From CAJAUT01 sp043809365 (GTDB lineage Bacteria > Patescibacteriota > Microgenomatia > UBA1400 > UBA12108), in contig JAZDDW010000027.1 in NCBI GenBank assembly GCA_043809365.1, positions 1 to 40,617 of the forward strand: a stretch of DNA of 40,617 nucleotides, in the 5' to 3' direction. Below the pieces are notes generated by a model. That model was not told the DNA's origin and made no database searches. It worked only from the letters and a program-made list of their open reading frames with translations. Positions 21,765 to 29,822 of the stretch are shown here, one piece after another. Numbering within the stretch: position 1 is the stretch's first letter; each line of letters opens with the position of its first letter. Made by a program: the position numbers and the translations under genes.

Positions 21765-22781
21765 CTATTTGGTTCTGAAGTAGTGGGAGTGAGAGAAGGT
21801 AAGTTGTTCTAGTAAGAGATTTTTGAAGGTGAGGAGGGAGTTTTGTTCGTAGAAGAGGAGGAGAGCGTCGCAATATGATTTTTCGTCAACTGTTCGATAT
21901 GAAATGGGGATGAGGTTGTGCGATAACAGGAGAACGTTGCCAATAGTCCGAGCTGTGCGCTTGTTGCCATCCACAAAGGGTTGGATATATGAAAGCATAG
22001 CAACGGCAATGAGCGTCTTTTCAAGTGGATTTTGGGTTTGATTGATAATCTCGATAGTCTGTTTGAGAGACAAGAAAATAGTTTGAGGGTTGGTGAGAGG
22101 CAGGTAAAGAGAGCCACTAATGCCTACTGGGAGGTGGCGAATTCCCGGTTTGATGTTGAGTCCAGCCGTGAGTAATGTGTGAATATGGAGGATATAATCT
22201 AGTGAAAGTTGATTGGGTTTGAGCGGGTGATCCCAGATATAGTTGAGGGTGTCGCGGTGATTGAGAATCATTTGAGTTTCGTAGCTAGTTTTGGAAATGG
22301 CGGGAGAGCCGGTGGTCAAGAGAGTAGCTGTCTCTGATAGAGTATAAGTGTTGCCCTCGATAGCGGAGGATTTCCAGGCAAAATCGATAATAAACCGCTC
22401 CTTTTCTTTTTTGGTGATTATAGGACCGAGGATTTGGATGGCTTCATGTAAATTGCGGAGAGGAAGACTTTGTTCTGCGGGTGTGAGGAGGTGATGGAGG
22501 TGATCAAAAATGGTGGGATTAAAACGTATCTCGAGGTTGAGATCGCGTGACCTGGGATGGGACAAAAGTGGATTGTAGTCCGCGAGTTGATAGAGGGTAG
22601 AGCGGCCAGTGCCAAGAGTGATAATTTGACCAGATAAAAGCAATTTTTGGAGGTCTCGCAGGAGGGTGGGCCGGGTAATATTTTGCAGGCTTGCTTGCAG
22701 ATTGAGACGAGAAAGGGGACCACTGGCGAGGAGGTTAAGGATTGATTCCAGACGTGGTGCGTTTTTCGTCTCATTTTTCAT
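21765..22781 (-). CDS. Fic-family protein with catalytic His replaced by Gln
   Basis: 338 aa. N-terminal winged-helix (about 10-65), then a Fic domain. The inhibitory helix motif SSAIEGN (138-144) is intact. The active-site loop reads IQPFVDGNKRTAR (266-278) where the norm is HPFxxGN(G/K)R; the codon is CAA, so the His general base is Gln267. The Asp, Asn, Lys and Arg that bind ATP are kept. AMPylation by the usual mechanism is therefore doubtful. TGATACGAT ends 6 nt before the ATG (leaderless). Convergent with the WecG-like gene, 1 bp apart. Confidence 0.88.
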   Translation of the reverse strand: MKNETKNAPRLESILNLLASGPLSRLNLQASLQNITRPTLLRDLQKLLLSGQIITLGTGRSTLYQLADYNPLLSHPRSRDLNLEIRFNPTIFDHLHHLLTPAEQSLPLRNLHEAIQILGPIITKKEKERFIIDFAWKSSAIEGNTYTLSETATLLTTGSPAISKTSYETQMILNHRDTLNYIWDHPLKPNQLSLDYILHIHTLLTAGLNIKPGIRHLPVGISGSLYLPLTNPQTIFLSLKQTIEIINQTQNPLEKTLIAVAMLSYIQPFVDGNKRTARTIGNVLLLSHNLIPISYRTVDEKSYCDALLLFYEQNSLLTFKNLLLEQLTFSHSHYFRTK

Positions 22782-22850
22782 GGTTTTATCGTATCAAAAT
22801 GAAACGATTTGGTCAAATGCGGAGAAAGGGGTGAGTGTTACAATCATCGC

Positions 22851-23909
22851 ATGAGTTTTTGGGAAGATATTTTTAACGTGAATAAGAGAGTTGTGGGATT
22901 GTCGCCGATGGATGGGGTGAGTGACGCGGCATTTCGCTATATGGTGGGGAAGTATGGGAGGCCGGATGTGATGTTCACCGAGTTTGTGAGTGTGGATGCG
23001 TTACATTATGCCACCGGGGAAAGGAGAGAGCGACTGCTAAAAACGTTTGTGCGGGCAAGGGATATTAAACCATCAAACCATTACACCATTACACCATTTG
23101 AGGTGGCACAAGTCTTTGGTCACACGCCCGAATTTTTTGCTGAGGCGGCTGTGTTGGTCGAGAGTCTAGGCTTTGACGGCATCGATATCAACATGGGATG
23201 TCCGGCCCATAACGTGGAAGAACAGGGGAGTGGGGCTGGTCTCATACGGACGCCAAAGCTCGCGCAAGAGCTTATCAGGGTGACACGTGAGGCAACTGTG
23301 CTCCCCGTATCGGTGAAGACGCGGATAGGGATCAAAGATAAAAGTGAGATGGAAGAGTGGATCATGGTTTTGATGGAAGCAAAACCAGTAGTCATCAGTC
23401 TGCATGGGCGGACGCTCAGGCAACTGTATCAGGGAAAAGCGGACTGGGAGACGATAGGGAGGGCGGGAAGAATTGTGCATAAGATGGGGGGGCACATTTT
23501 AGGGAATGGAGACATGACTAGCTTACAGCAAGCGGCTTACAGCGTAGAGCAATATGGAGTGGATGGAGTACTAATCGGGAGGGCGGCAGAGGGGAATCCG
23601 GGGATATTTGCAAAATCACAAATCTCAAATTCTCAAATTCTCCAATTGGAGCCAACAAGGGAGCAGAGATTGGCGTGGGCGGTCGAGCATGCGAAAATAT
23701 TTGAAAAAATTGTTACTGAAAGGGTTCAACCCTTAAAGTCCGAACAAGCGACTTTAAGGGTTGAACCCTCCAAGTTGTTTATGCCGATGAGAAAACATTT
23801 AGCTTGGTATTGTCGAGGATTCCCGGGAGCGGTGGAGCTACGGATGAAGCTGATGCAGGCTAATAGTGCGGACGAGGTGGAGCTTGTGCTTAAAGGGTTG
23901 ATCCTTTGA
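22851..23909 (+). CDS. dus: tRNA-dihydrouridine synthase
   Basis: 352 aa. FMN enzyme reducing uridines in tRNA D-loops. LSPMDGVSDAAFR start, catalytic Cys117 in NMGCPAHNV, KTRIGI, HGRTLRQLYQGKADW, GNGDM, and GVLIGRAAEGNPGIF. Start set at 22851: the extended -10 TGTTACAAT ends 6 nt upstream, so the ATG at 22809 lies outside the transcript. Four repeat-derived pieces: about 74-83 (ACCATTACACC type), 255-266 (A/T-rich repeat), 291-306 (REP-like arms), and the last five residues and stop. Confidence 0.93.
   Translation: MSFWEDIFNVNKRVVGLSPMDGVSDAAFRYMVGKYGRPDVMFTEFVSVDALHYATGERRERLLKTFVRARDIKPSNHYTITPFEVAQVFGHTPEFFAEAAVLVESLGFDGIDINMGCPAHNVEEQGSGAGLIRTPKLAQELIRVTREATVLPVSVKTRIGIKDKSEMEEWIMVLMEAKPVVISLHGRTLRQLYQGKADWETIGRAGRIVHKMGGHILGNGDMTSLQQAAYSVEQYGVDGVLIGRAAEGNPGIFAKSQISNSQILQLEPTREQRLAWAVEHAKIFEKIVTERVQPLKSEQATLRVEPSKLFMPMRKHLAWYCRGFPGAVELRMKLMQANSADEVELVLKGLIL
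23612..23648 (+). repeat. A/T-rich repeat inside dus, without palindrome
   Basis: AAAATCACAAATCTCAAA directly joined to TTCTCAAATTCTCCAATTG. This is the uninterrupted form of the composite repeat in argS and M16. Confidence 0.75.
23721..23769. repeat. Inverted pair inside dus
   Basis: AGGGTTCAACCCTTAAAGTC (23721-23740) and its exact complement (23750-23769), 9 nt apart. The inner arms TTAAAGTC/GACTTTAA match the REP-like family. Confidence 0.8.
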
Positions 23910-23939
23910 AGTCGAGTATTACTTTGAAGGATCAACCCT
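23894..23939. repeat. Inverted pair overlapping the dus stop
   Basis: AGGGTTGATCCTTTGAAGT and ACTTTGAAGGATCAACCCT around CGAGTATT. It supplies the last dus codons and TGA; it may also act as a terminator for dus and the convergent HTH gene. Confidence 0.7.
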
Positions 23940-23944
23940 CAAAA

Positions 23945-24151
23945 TTAACTTTGATCGGGGTTAATACCTAACAACCACTGGACCTGCTCTTTCTTGTATC
24001 GTCTGTCACCACGTGAGTTGATGCGGATCGCCGGGAGTTTGCCACGTTTACCCCAACGCTTGAGGGTGAGGGGGGAGACGCGGAGGAGATCGGCAACTTC
24101 ACGAACAGTAAGTAGATCAGGAAGATTTTTCAAATCAACTTTATCAGCCAT
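23945..24151 (-). CDS. Small HTH protein, excisionase/MerR type
   Basis: 68 aa, one DNA-binding domain: LLTVREVADLLRVSPLTLKRWGKRGKLPAIRINSRGDRRYKKEQVQWLL, the standard helix-turn-helix 17 pattern. Such proteins act as excisionases or small regulators. Its promoter (24158-24186) is near consensus. No integrase is next to it. Confidence 0.85.
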   Translation of the reverse strand: MADKVDLKNLPDLLTVREVADLLRVSPLTLKRWGKRGKLPAIRINSRGDRRYKKEQVQWLLGINPDQS

Positions 24152-24157
24152 ACGTGC

Positions 24158-24186
24158 ATATTAACAATTGTCGCGGTATGTGTCAA
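24158..24186 (-). promoter_or_regulatory. Near-consensus promoter, leaderless
   Basis: Minus strand TTGACA (24186-24181), exactly 17 bp, TAATAT (24163-24158) with TG upstream; ATG at 24151 comes after 6 nt. The best single case for leaderless transcription in the window. Confidence 0.75.
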
Positions 24187-24389
24187 TAGGATAGCATTTG
24201 ATGAGGTGTATGTAGCAGTTAGTAGTTAGTAGATAGTAGATGGTATATAAACTGATAGATTGATGTAGTTAGATTGTGCGTCATCCTACGCACGTTATGC
24301 TACGGAATGATTCACAATTATGATTGGCTGGACACTATGGGTAGGGGGTAGGAAAAGTGGGGAAATGGGGATAAGTAAAAAAAGTCTGA
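24187..24389. other. Non-coding stretch with short tandem-like repeats
   Basis: GTTAGTAGTTAGTAGATAGTAGATGG (near 24219-24243, tandem TAGTAG variants) and a small hairpin GTGCGT-CATCCT-ACGCAC (24277-24294). No gene seen. Confidence 0.4.
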
Positions 24390-25715
24390 TTAGCGATATT
24401 TTTTGAGGATGTCGAGTGCAGAGTTGGTATCGAGCGGCATGCGATTTAGTAATCGAGTGGTGCGTTCGAATATTTCTGTTGCATGGTAACTAGGGGGAAT
24501 AATAGTTGCGCTTTGGACGTGGTCGCGCTGATCTCTAGGGGGAACGGTGGCATAGAGAGTGTCTGGACCAAAGGGAAATAGGTGAGCAAAGGTAGATAAA
24601 AGGCTGATGATAGTATCAAGTTGTTCTGGTGGGAGATGATCATAAGTGGTGCCAAGGAGAGAGTGAAGTGCATGTTGGATATCGTGTCGATATTGGGTGT
24701 GATGGGCAAGAGTGGGGGTCGCGAGAGTGGACAATTCGATCGCATTTAGAATTGATGTGGTCAGAAAGCTGTCGGTAAAAAGTGCATGACCAAGATTAGC
24801 GATGGTGCCAGCCGCCTGGTCGAGGGTAAAGTTGGCTCTGATAGCTGGGCGATTAGTGAGTAGCGAATCAACTTCGAGCTGGTTGGGGAAAAGACCATGT
24901 TGGACCATCGCGCGAATGAGTCGAGAGGTTGAGTTGAGCCAGCTCCCATAACTAGGAGATGTAGCGTGGGAGCGGATGGTGATATGGCGTGGATCTGTTT
25001 CGGGGAGCTTGACTTGAAAGCCTCGGCGGTCAAAAATGACAGGCTGACGTTGAAGATCTCGAAGTGTATGGACACGACTATGTTCGTCTGGTTGGGGAGT
25101 GTTGGTTGTGATAAAGTTGATCCCGGCATGTGTCGTGTCGCGAGTATTAGTCATGCGAATATACGATAAACCTTGGGAATTCCGAATGAGGCTCAAAACA
25201 AAATGTTCGGCGTGACTTGAGTAGGTCTGAATGGCTAAAAGAGTTGCGAAAAGTGTAGTCAAGTTGTCAGGTTTGGGAGAGCGAAATTGGGCGACAAAAT
25301 CATGATTGGGAGCAAGGTACATGAGTACTCGACGCCAAGTTTCGGTCACGGGGTCAAGTTGGGCAGGATCTAGTTCTCCCAGGGCGAAAGAGGCAAAGAG
25401 GCCGTGGTGAGGGGCGGAAGCCGAAAAAATGGGCTGGAGGAGTTGAACCAGTCCAGAGCGGGGATGCTCGGATTGAAAACGAGTGGTAGTGGCGCTACCG
25501 TTAGCAGTTAAGTCGGTGAGAAGATGTTCGTGGAGAAATGTAAAGAGTATATCGTCGAGAGCATCGCCTCCTGCTTGGGCAGAGCGGCCTAGAGTAAATT
25601 CTGGATTCCAGAGTGGAGGTCGGAATTCAAAGAAAGGGCGGTAGCTTGGATCGATGCAACCAGTGAGAAACTCGGTTGCGCGCATGCTATAAGCTGGGTA
25701 GTCTGGCGTAAACAT
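24390..25715 (-). CDS. Hypothetical protein paired with a winged-helix regulator
   Basis: 441 aa, not recognised. Soluble, rich in Thr, His and Leu, no signal peptide. Segments such as TWRRVLMYLAPNHDFVAQF and HDIQHALHSLLGTTYDHLPPEQL look helical. It starts at 25715 inside the end of the regulator gene (29-nt overlap), with GAGGAG 7 nt upstream; the ATG at 25685 is an alternative. Tight overlap suggests the two act together. Confidence 0.7.
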   Translation of the reverse strand: MFTPDYPAYSMRATEFLTGCIDPSYRPFFEFRPPLWNPEFTLGRSAQAGGDALDDILFTFLHEHLLTDLTANGSATTTRFQSEHPRSGLVQLLQPIFSASAPHHGLFASFALGELDPAQLDPVTETWRRVLMYLAPNHDFVAQFRSPKPDNLTTLFATLLAIQTYSSHAEHFVLSLIRNSQGLSYIRMTNTRDTTHAGINFITTNTPQPDEHSRVHTLRDLQRQPVIFDRRGFQVKLPETDPRHITIRSHATSPSYGSWLNSTSRLIRAMVQHGLFPNQLEVDSLLTNRPAIRANFTLDQAAGTIANLGHALFTDSFLTTSILNAIELSTLATPTLAHHTQYRHDIQHALHSLLGTTYDHLPPEQLDTIISLLSTFAHLFPFGPDTLYATVPPRDQRDHVQSATIIPPSYHATEIFERTTRLLNRMPLDTNSALDILKKYR

Positions 25716-26784
25716 AGCCTACTCCTCGTTTGGTATTGATGAGAATGGGTAGATGTAAATTGTGTAGCTTTTGGCGTAGTCGGCGCATGGATTGGTCGAG
25801 TGCCCAGTCGGAATATAAGTTACTCCAGTTGGTACCCCAGATTAGCTCGGCGGCTTGTTCGCGGGAGAGGTAACTATCACTCTGTATGAGAGCAAACAGT
25901 AATCCAAGTTCTTTGGGGGTAAAGTAAGGTGTCAGATCTCTACCTTTGCAGATGATGGAGTGAGGTTGAATATTGAGATTGGCGGTTTGGGCAGAAAGAA
26001 TATGGGGAGCAGACCATGATCCATACAGTTGACCATCTTGACCCGTGAGGTTGTAAAGACAAATTTCTTGGGTTAGTTGAGGGGATCGAGACATGGGTGT
26101 GATGATCCAGTCTTGGTAACAAGCAGGGAGATGGTTCCAGATTAGTTGACATTTTTCCCGAAAGATTTGGTTATCGGCTATTTGAATAAGGGTAGTATCA
26201 GAGCAATGGATAAGTTGGCGTAGGTATTCGTTGATAAGCCATAGCTGGTTACCACAGAGTGCCAATATTTGATCTACCTGATCTTTTGAGAGAGAAAGGT
26301 GCCAGTCACGCGCGAGGTTATGAATATATGTGGGGAGATCATGGGGGTGAGGGAGGGGATAGAGAAAATGATTTTGGTAAAGGAGACTAGGTAGGGATGT
26401 AGCGTCTAATTCGGAGGGAGCACACTCGTGGACAAGGATAATCGATTGATCAGAGCAGGCAAAAGCCTGTTGTAAGATTTCGCCGAAGGCGAGGCGATCT
26501 GGTCCGAGGAACTGACGGTGAGCGACAACAATAATAGGGGTGGTTGTGTGAGATAGTTGTGAACTTAGAGATAGGGGGTTGTTGATGGGTAGGTTGAGGT
26601 CGAAAAGCGCGATTTTGAGACTATGGGTTTGACGTAACCAGTGCACATATTGTGCCAGACGGTAGGTTAATCCAGTATGGGGTAAGAAAAAGACGTTGCC
26701 ACCCTGCTTGGTGGTAATGAGTTGGTATAGACGAGTAAAGTGGGGAAGCTGAGTACTGATGGGTAGATGAGCAAAGTGTTGCAT
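25687..26784 (-). CDS. Regulator: degenerate ATPase-like domain plus OmpR/PhoB-type winged helix
   Basis: 365 aa. The C-terminal roughly 80 residues are an OmpR/PhoB winged helix: LTPYFTPKELGLLFALIQSDSYLSREQAAELIWG...LDQSMRRLRQKLHNLHLPILINTKRGVGYVY. The N-terminal part (20-230) looks like a P-loop fold: strand IALFDLN, strand PIIVVAHRQFLG, IILVHECAP, then helical repeats. The usual GxxGxGKS loop is replaced by FFLPHTGLTYR, so nucleotide binding is probably lost. A palindrome just upstream (26797-26814) is a likely operator. Confidence 0.72.
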   Translation of the reverse strand: MQHFAHLPISTQLPHFTRLYQLITTKQGGNVFFLPHTGLTYRLAQYVHWLRQTHSLKIALFDLNLPINNPLSLSSQLSHTTTPIIVVAHRQFLGPDRLAFGEILQQAFACSDQSIILVHECAPSELDATSLPSLLYQNHFLYPLPHPHDLPTYIHNLARDWHLSLSKDQVDQILALCGNQLWLINEYLRQLIHCSDTTLIQIADNQIFREKCQLIWNHLPACYQDWIITPMSRSPQLTQEICLYNLTGQDGQLYGSWSAPHILSAQTANLNIQPHSIICKGRDLTPYFTPKELGLLFALIQSDSYLSREQAAELIWGTNWSNLYSDWALDQSMRRLRQKLHNLHLPILINTKRGVGYVYARLPSL

Positions 26785-26796
26785 AAGCTGACTTAT

Positions 26797-26814
26797 CTGA
26801 CATTGTTATGTCAG
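26797..26814. promoter_or_regulatory. Palindromic operator between divergent genes
   Basis: CTGACAT-TGTT-ATGTCAG, a perfect 7-bp inverted repeat 13 bp upstream of the regulator start, in the shared spacer with the rightward gene. Confidence 0.55.
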
Positions 26815-26883
26815 TTAACTAATCAAGCTATTTTAGCAGAGTGTGTCAAGATTATGGGGTTAATTTTTGAGAGGGTATTTGGT

Positions 26884-27273
26884 ATGAGAAGAGACAAATA
26901 TACGGACAACATGATGAATAGCAATGATGGAGGCTTTGCGATAGATGTGGCGGGAGTTTTGCAACGACATGGTTATGACTTGTCAAATAGCACATTGAAG
27001 GAATTTTGGGGGTTGACAGAGGCATTTTATGGGCAATCATATGAATGGTTAGCATCAATGGTCGTAAGAAGTGTATATTTGTGGACTACCCAGGGGAGTG
27101 GTGAGTTATCAGATACAAAAGTAACGAAGTTTATCAAACGTGCGGAAAAAGAAGGTCAGAAGTATGCGAAGCAGCACAACTTGCGCTACGGAGACGATGC
27201 GTTCAGAAGGGAAGAACATAGTGAGTTTTACTGGCCTGTGCTCCAGGGAATGATGATTGAAGGGGAAGAGTGA
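26884..27273 (+). CDS. Hypothetical protein
   Basis: 129 aa from the ATG at 26884 (GAGAGG about 9 nt upstream); the frame is open from 26767, but that start would overlap the operator and the divergent gene. Soluble, no recognised domain; contains WGLTEAFYGQSYEWLASMVVRSVYLWTTQG and a Lys/Glu-rich helix. The next gene overlaps its stop by 4 nt. Confidence 0.55.
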   Translation: MRRDKYTDNMMNSNDGGFAIDVAGVLQRHGYDLSNSTLKEFWGLTEAFYGQSYEWLASMVVRSVYLWTTQGSGELSDTKVTKFIKRAEKEGQKYAKQHNLRYGDDAFRREEHSEFYWPVLQGMMIEGEE

Positions 27274-27644
27274 ATAGGGTTGATGTTAAAACCAGGTGGA
27301 ACGCAGACGAAGAAGCGCTCGATTTAACGATGTCGGCAGAAGCTTTTGAAGAGTCGGGAATGTACGATTTGTTGCATGGGGACGGGACAATGTTAATGGC
27401 AATATTGGGATGTGGTGGATGTGGAGAGCGAGTGGAGGCAGTGGAGCGTATGCCGGTGAGCCAGGTGGAGCGACCATGGTTTGTGGGGAGAATGACGGCT
27501 GATCCAGCGTTAATCAGGCTAAAGTGTAAGTATTTGCAATGGATTATGTTGAGATCGGGGGGTAAAGGGAAGTTACCCCCGTGTATAAGGTTACGTGAGT
27601 TAATTAGAGTGAATAGTGTTCCTGGTTTAGAAGACAATATCTGA
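27270..27644 (+). CDS. Hypothetical protein
   Basis: 124 aa, GTG start overlapping the upstream stop (GTGA), with AAGGGGA just before it. Contains GCGGCGE and no membrane segment. Not recognised. Probably co-expressed with the gene before it; both might belong with the divergent regulator. Confidence 0.5.
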   Translation: MNRVDVKTRWNADEEALDLTMSAEAFEESGMYDLLHGDGTMLMAILGCGGCGERVEAVERMPVSQVERPWFVGRMTADPALIRLKCKYLQWIMLRSGGKGKLPPCIRLRELIRVNSVPGLEDNI

Positions 27645-27701
27645 TGGGTCGATCGTAGCGGTGAGGGAGAAGGAAAAATAATGGCTTTCTTTGTTAATCA
27701 A

Positions 27702-27725
27702 AAAGCCCCCAGGTGTGGGGGCTTT
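27702..27725 (-). terminator. Terminator of the ribosomal protein operon
   Basis: Stem AAAGCCCCC/GGGGGCTTT with a 6-nt loop; on the minus strand it is followed by five T's. It may also serve the rightward gene ending at 27644. Confidence 0.85.
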
Positions 27726-27747
27726 GAGATCGTCTTTGGGACAAGTA

Positions 27748-28140
27748 TTATTTCAATTCGACAGTGGCGCCGGCTTCTTCGAGCTTTTTCTTGGCGGTTT
27801 CGGCGTCTTCTTTTTTCGCACCTTCCAAAACAGTCTTAGGAGCGGCTTCGACTAGATCCTTGGCTTCTTTGAGGCCGAGGGTCTGGTTGAGTTCGCGGAC
27901 TGCTTTGATGACAGCAATTTTGTTGGCACCGCCTGACGCGAGTACGACGTCAAAGGCGTCTTTCTCTTCCACCGGAGCGGCGGCTGCGGCAGTTGCGGGA
28001 GCAGCCATCACGGGAGCAGCGGCGCTTACGCCAAATTTCTCTTCCAAAGCTTTGACGAGGTCAGCAACCTCCAAAACGGATAATTTTTCGATTTTCTCGA
28101 CGATCTCAGTGAGAACGGGAGAAAGTTTAATGTCGGACAT
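27748..28140 (-). CDS. rplL: Ribosomal protein bL12 (L7/L12)
   Basis: 130 aa. N-terminal dimerisation helices (LSPVLTEIVEKIEKLSVLEVADLVKALEEKFGV), Ala-rich hinge (VMAAPATAAAAAPVEEK), and the C-terminal factor-binding domain FDVVLASGGANKIAVIKAVRELNQTLGLKEAKDLVE. Stalk protein that recruits translation factors. Start at 28140 because AAGGAGG sits 5 nt upstream; an in-frame ATG at 28161 precedes that site. Last gene before the terminator. Confidence 0.97.
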   Translation of the reverse strand: MSDIKLSPVLTEIVEKIEKLSVLEVADLVKALEEKFGVSAAAPVMAAPATAAAAAPVEEKDAFDVVLASGGANKIAVIKAVRELNQTLGLKEAKDLVEAAPKTVLEGAKKEDAETAKKKLEEAGATVELK

Positions 28141-28171
28141 ATGTCCTCCTTTTTTACTCAATAATAACTAA

Positions 28172-28708
28172 TTAATTGGCTTTGGCTTGCTTTGTTTGGA
28201 TAGCAGAGATGGCATAAACGAGGCTACGCATGGGAGCAACGAGGATCCCCACCATGTTGCGTGCAGGGTTCACCAGGGTACCGAGGAGTTTGGCGATCAA
28301 TTCGAGCTTACTGGGAAGTTTAGAAAGCTGAATAACTTGTGTGAACGATAAGATTTCTTTGCCCAAGATACCCGCCTTTAGCTTGGGTAATTCTTTTTCA
28401 TTGCTACCGGAAAACTCTACCATGGCCTTGAGTGGGGCGATGGCATCTTTGGTAGCAAAGAGGGTGATGTTGGGACCAGTGAGGTCGGATTCCAATTTGG
28501 TAGTATCAAGGCCCTGATTGGTCATGGCTATTTTAAGCAAGCTATTTTTGGCAACGGTCATGTCACCCCCTGCCGCTTGAATAGCTTGGCGAAGTTTGAC
28601 CTGTTCTTTGACGGTGAGACCGGCGTAGTCAGCGAGGTAAACGGCTTGGGCTAGGGATAATTTGGTTTCTAGTTCTGCGACTGCAGATATATTCTGTTTG
28701 TTTGGCAT
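28172..28708 (-). CDS. rplJ: Ribosomal protein uL10
   Basis: 178 aa. Stalk base that anchors L7/L12. Start MPNKQNISAVAELETKLSLAQAVYLADYAGLTVKEQVKLR, then MTVAKNSLLKIAM and the TGPNITLFATKDAIAPLKAMVEF segment are typical; the C-terminal helix for L12 binding ends in SLVYAISAIQTKQAKAN. GAAGGAG 5 nt before the ATG. Own promoter at 28761-28769, so it can be transcribed apart from rplA. Confidence 0.95.
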   Translation of the reverse strand: MPNKQNISAVAELETKLSLAQAVYLADYAGLTVKEQVKLRQAIQAAGGDMTVAKNSLLKIAMTNQGLDTTKLESDLTGPNITLFATKDAIAPLKAMVEFSGSNEKELPKLKAGILGKEILSFTQVIQLSKLPSKLELIAKLLGTLVNPARNMVGILVAPMRSLVYAISAIQTKQAKAN

Positions 28709-28760
28709 AGACTCCTTCGGTGTGACTTACTATATTGCGCACTGTCTTGAGGATAGGGGT

Positions 28761-28769
28761 ATTGTAGCA
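28761..28769 (-). promoter_or_regulatory. Extended -10 for rplJ-rplL
   Basis: Minus strand TGCTACAAT, about 55 nt upstream of rplJ, just past the rplA stop. The roughly 50-nt leader could bind L10 for feedback control, as known in other bacteria. Confidence 0.5.
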
Positions 28770-28774
28770 GGCAA

Positions 28775-29752
28775 CTAGTTAAGTTGCAACTTGATCCCGG
28801 GGGACATGGTACTGGCGAGGACGGCTTTGCCGATATTCTTGGGTTTGACGGCAGAGAGGAGTGCCTGGATATTGGCCACAAGTTCGTCCTCAGCTTGGTT
28901 GATTTTGCCGACGGTAATATGCATGATCGGGAACTTGGGTTCGGCTTTGACCACCGTTTTGCCCGCGGCAAACTCCTTGGCCTTGGCCTCGGGGTTGGGG
29001 GTCACAGTACCGGCTTTGGGGGAGGGCATAAGGCCTTTGGGGCCCAGAACTTTGGCAAATTTGGCCAGCTTGGGCATGAATGAGGGGTGAGTGACCAAGA
29101 TATCAAACTCGAGTTTACCAGCCTCGATATCCTTGAGGAGTTCGTCAGAGACAATGGCGACACGTTTGGCTTCCCCGGCCATATGGGGGAAAGTCAGTTC
29201 GACCCGAGTGGGAGCATCTTTGCCGGTTAAGTTAAGGTGAACGGTGACGGTGCTGACAAATTTGGTAATATTGGTTTTTTTGAGAAGTTTAACGGCATCG
29301 GTGATACTGTAGAGCTGGGTACGGTCAATCTGGGACTTGGCGGCGAGGATGGCCTTGCCGTTTTTAAAGTCATGGCGTTTGTTGGCAGGACGGGGGCCAG
29401 TGGATTCCTTGAGGGTCTCTCCTCCCAGCTCTGCTGTCCCGACTTGGCCTTCGGCCAGGTCTCCCTCCTTTGCTGGAGCTACGGCGGGCAGGCCTGTTGA
29501 GGAGAGACCCTGGGGAACAGATAGATCAGGAGAATATTTAGTCCTAATTTCTTCGAGACCGTTTTCAAAGATACCCTCAAGGGCAGTGATATCGCCGTCG
29601 GTCATGTTCGTCAGCTGTTCGGGCTTGACGCGAGCAGTACGCAAGGCTTCCGCGACAGCCGGAGAGAGGTCTGTATAGAGCTCTTCCCAGATAGTCATGG
29701 ATTTTTGTTTCTTAGGAGCTACTTTACCAGTTGTATCTTTGCGTTTGCCCAT
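28775..29752 (-). CDS. rplA: Ribosomal protein uL1 with long N-terminal extension
   Basis: 325 aa, versus about 230 normally. The L1 core is residues about 125-325: ITDAVKLLKKTNITKFVSTVTVHLNL, HPSFMPKLAKFAKVLGPKGLMPSPKAGTV and the ending IGKAVLASTMSPGIKLQLN. Before it are a basic start, a helical part (SPAVAEALRTARVKPEQLTNMTDGDITALEGIFENGLEEI) and a repeat-derived piece (about 81-114; DNA 29412-29511). L1 forms the mobile stalk at the E site and often represses its own operon. The start has AAGGAG 8 nt upstream and a separate promoter at 29814-29822. Confidence 0.94.
   Translation of the reverse strand: MGKRKDTTGKVAPKKQKSMTIWEELYTDLSPAVAEALRTARVKPEQLTNMTDGDITALEGIFENGLEEIRTKYSPDLSVPQGLSSTGLPAVAPAKEGDLAEGQVGTAELGGETLKESTGPRPANKRHDFKNGKAILAAKSQIDRTQLYSITDAVKLLKKTNITKFVSTVTVHLNLTGKDAPTRVELTFPHMAGEAKRVAIVSDELLKDIEAGKLEFDILVTHPSFMPKLAKFAKVLGPKGLMPSPKAGTVTPNPEAKAKEFAAGKTVVKAEPKFPIMHITVGKINQAEDELVANIQALLSAVKPKNIGKAVLASTMSPGIKLQLN
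29412..29511. repeat. Inverted-repeat insert inside rplA
   Basis: Arms AGGGTCTCTCCTC (29412-29424) and GAGGAGAGACCCT (29499-29511) enclose a C-rich core with GGCCTTCGGCC. Length 100 bp, open in frame. Confidence 0.75.
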
Positions 29753-29813
29753 ATGATTTTCTCCTTAAGGTCTCGGCTAGGCCGGACTCAAGTAATAATG
29801 AATTAGTGGGTGA

Positions 29814-29822
29814 ATTGTAGCA
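29814..29822 (-). promoter_or_regulatory. Extended -10 for rplA
   Basis: Minus strand TGCTACAAT directly after the toxin stop at 29823. Leader of about 55 nt with AAGGAG before rplA. Confidence 0.55.

Noticed and set aside
24214..24250. CRISPR-like repeats
   Set aside because: Only short TAGTAG variants without spacers of constant length and no cas genes nearby.
28784..29090. Rightward open frames opposite rplA
   Set aside because: Antisense of a conserved ribosomal protein; no promoter or ribosome-binding site.
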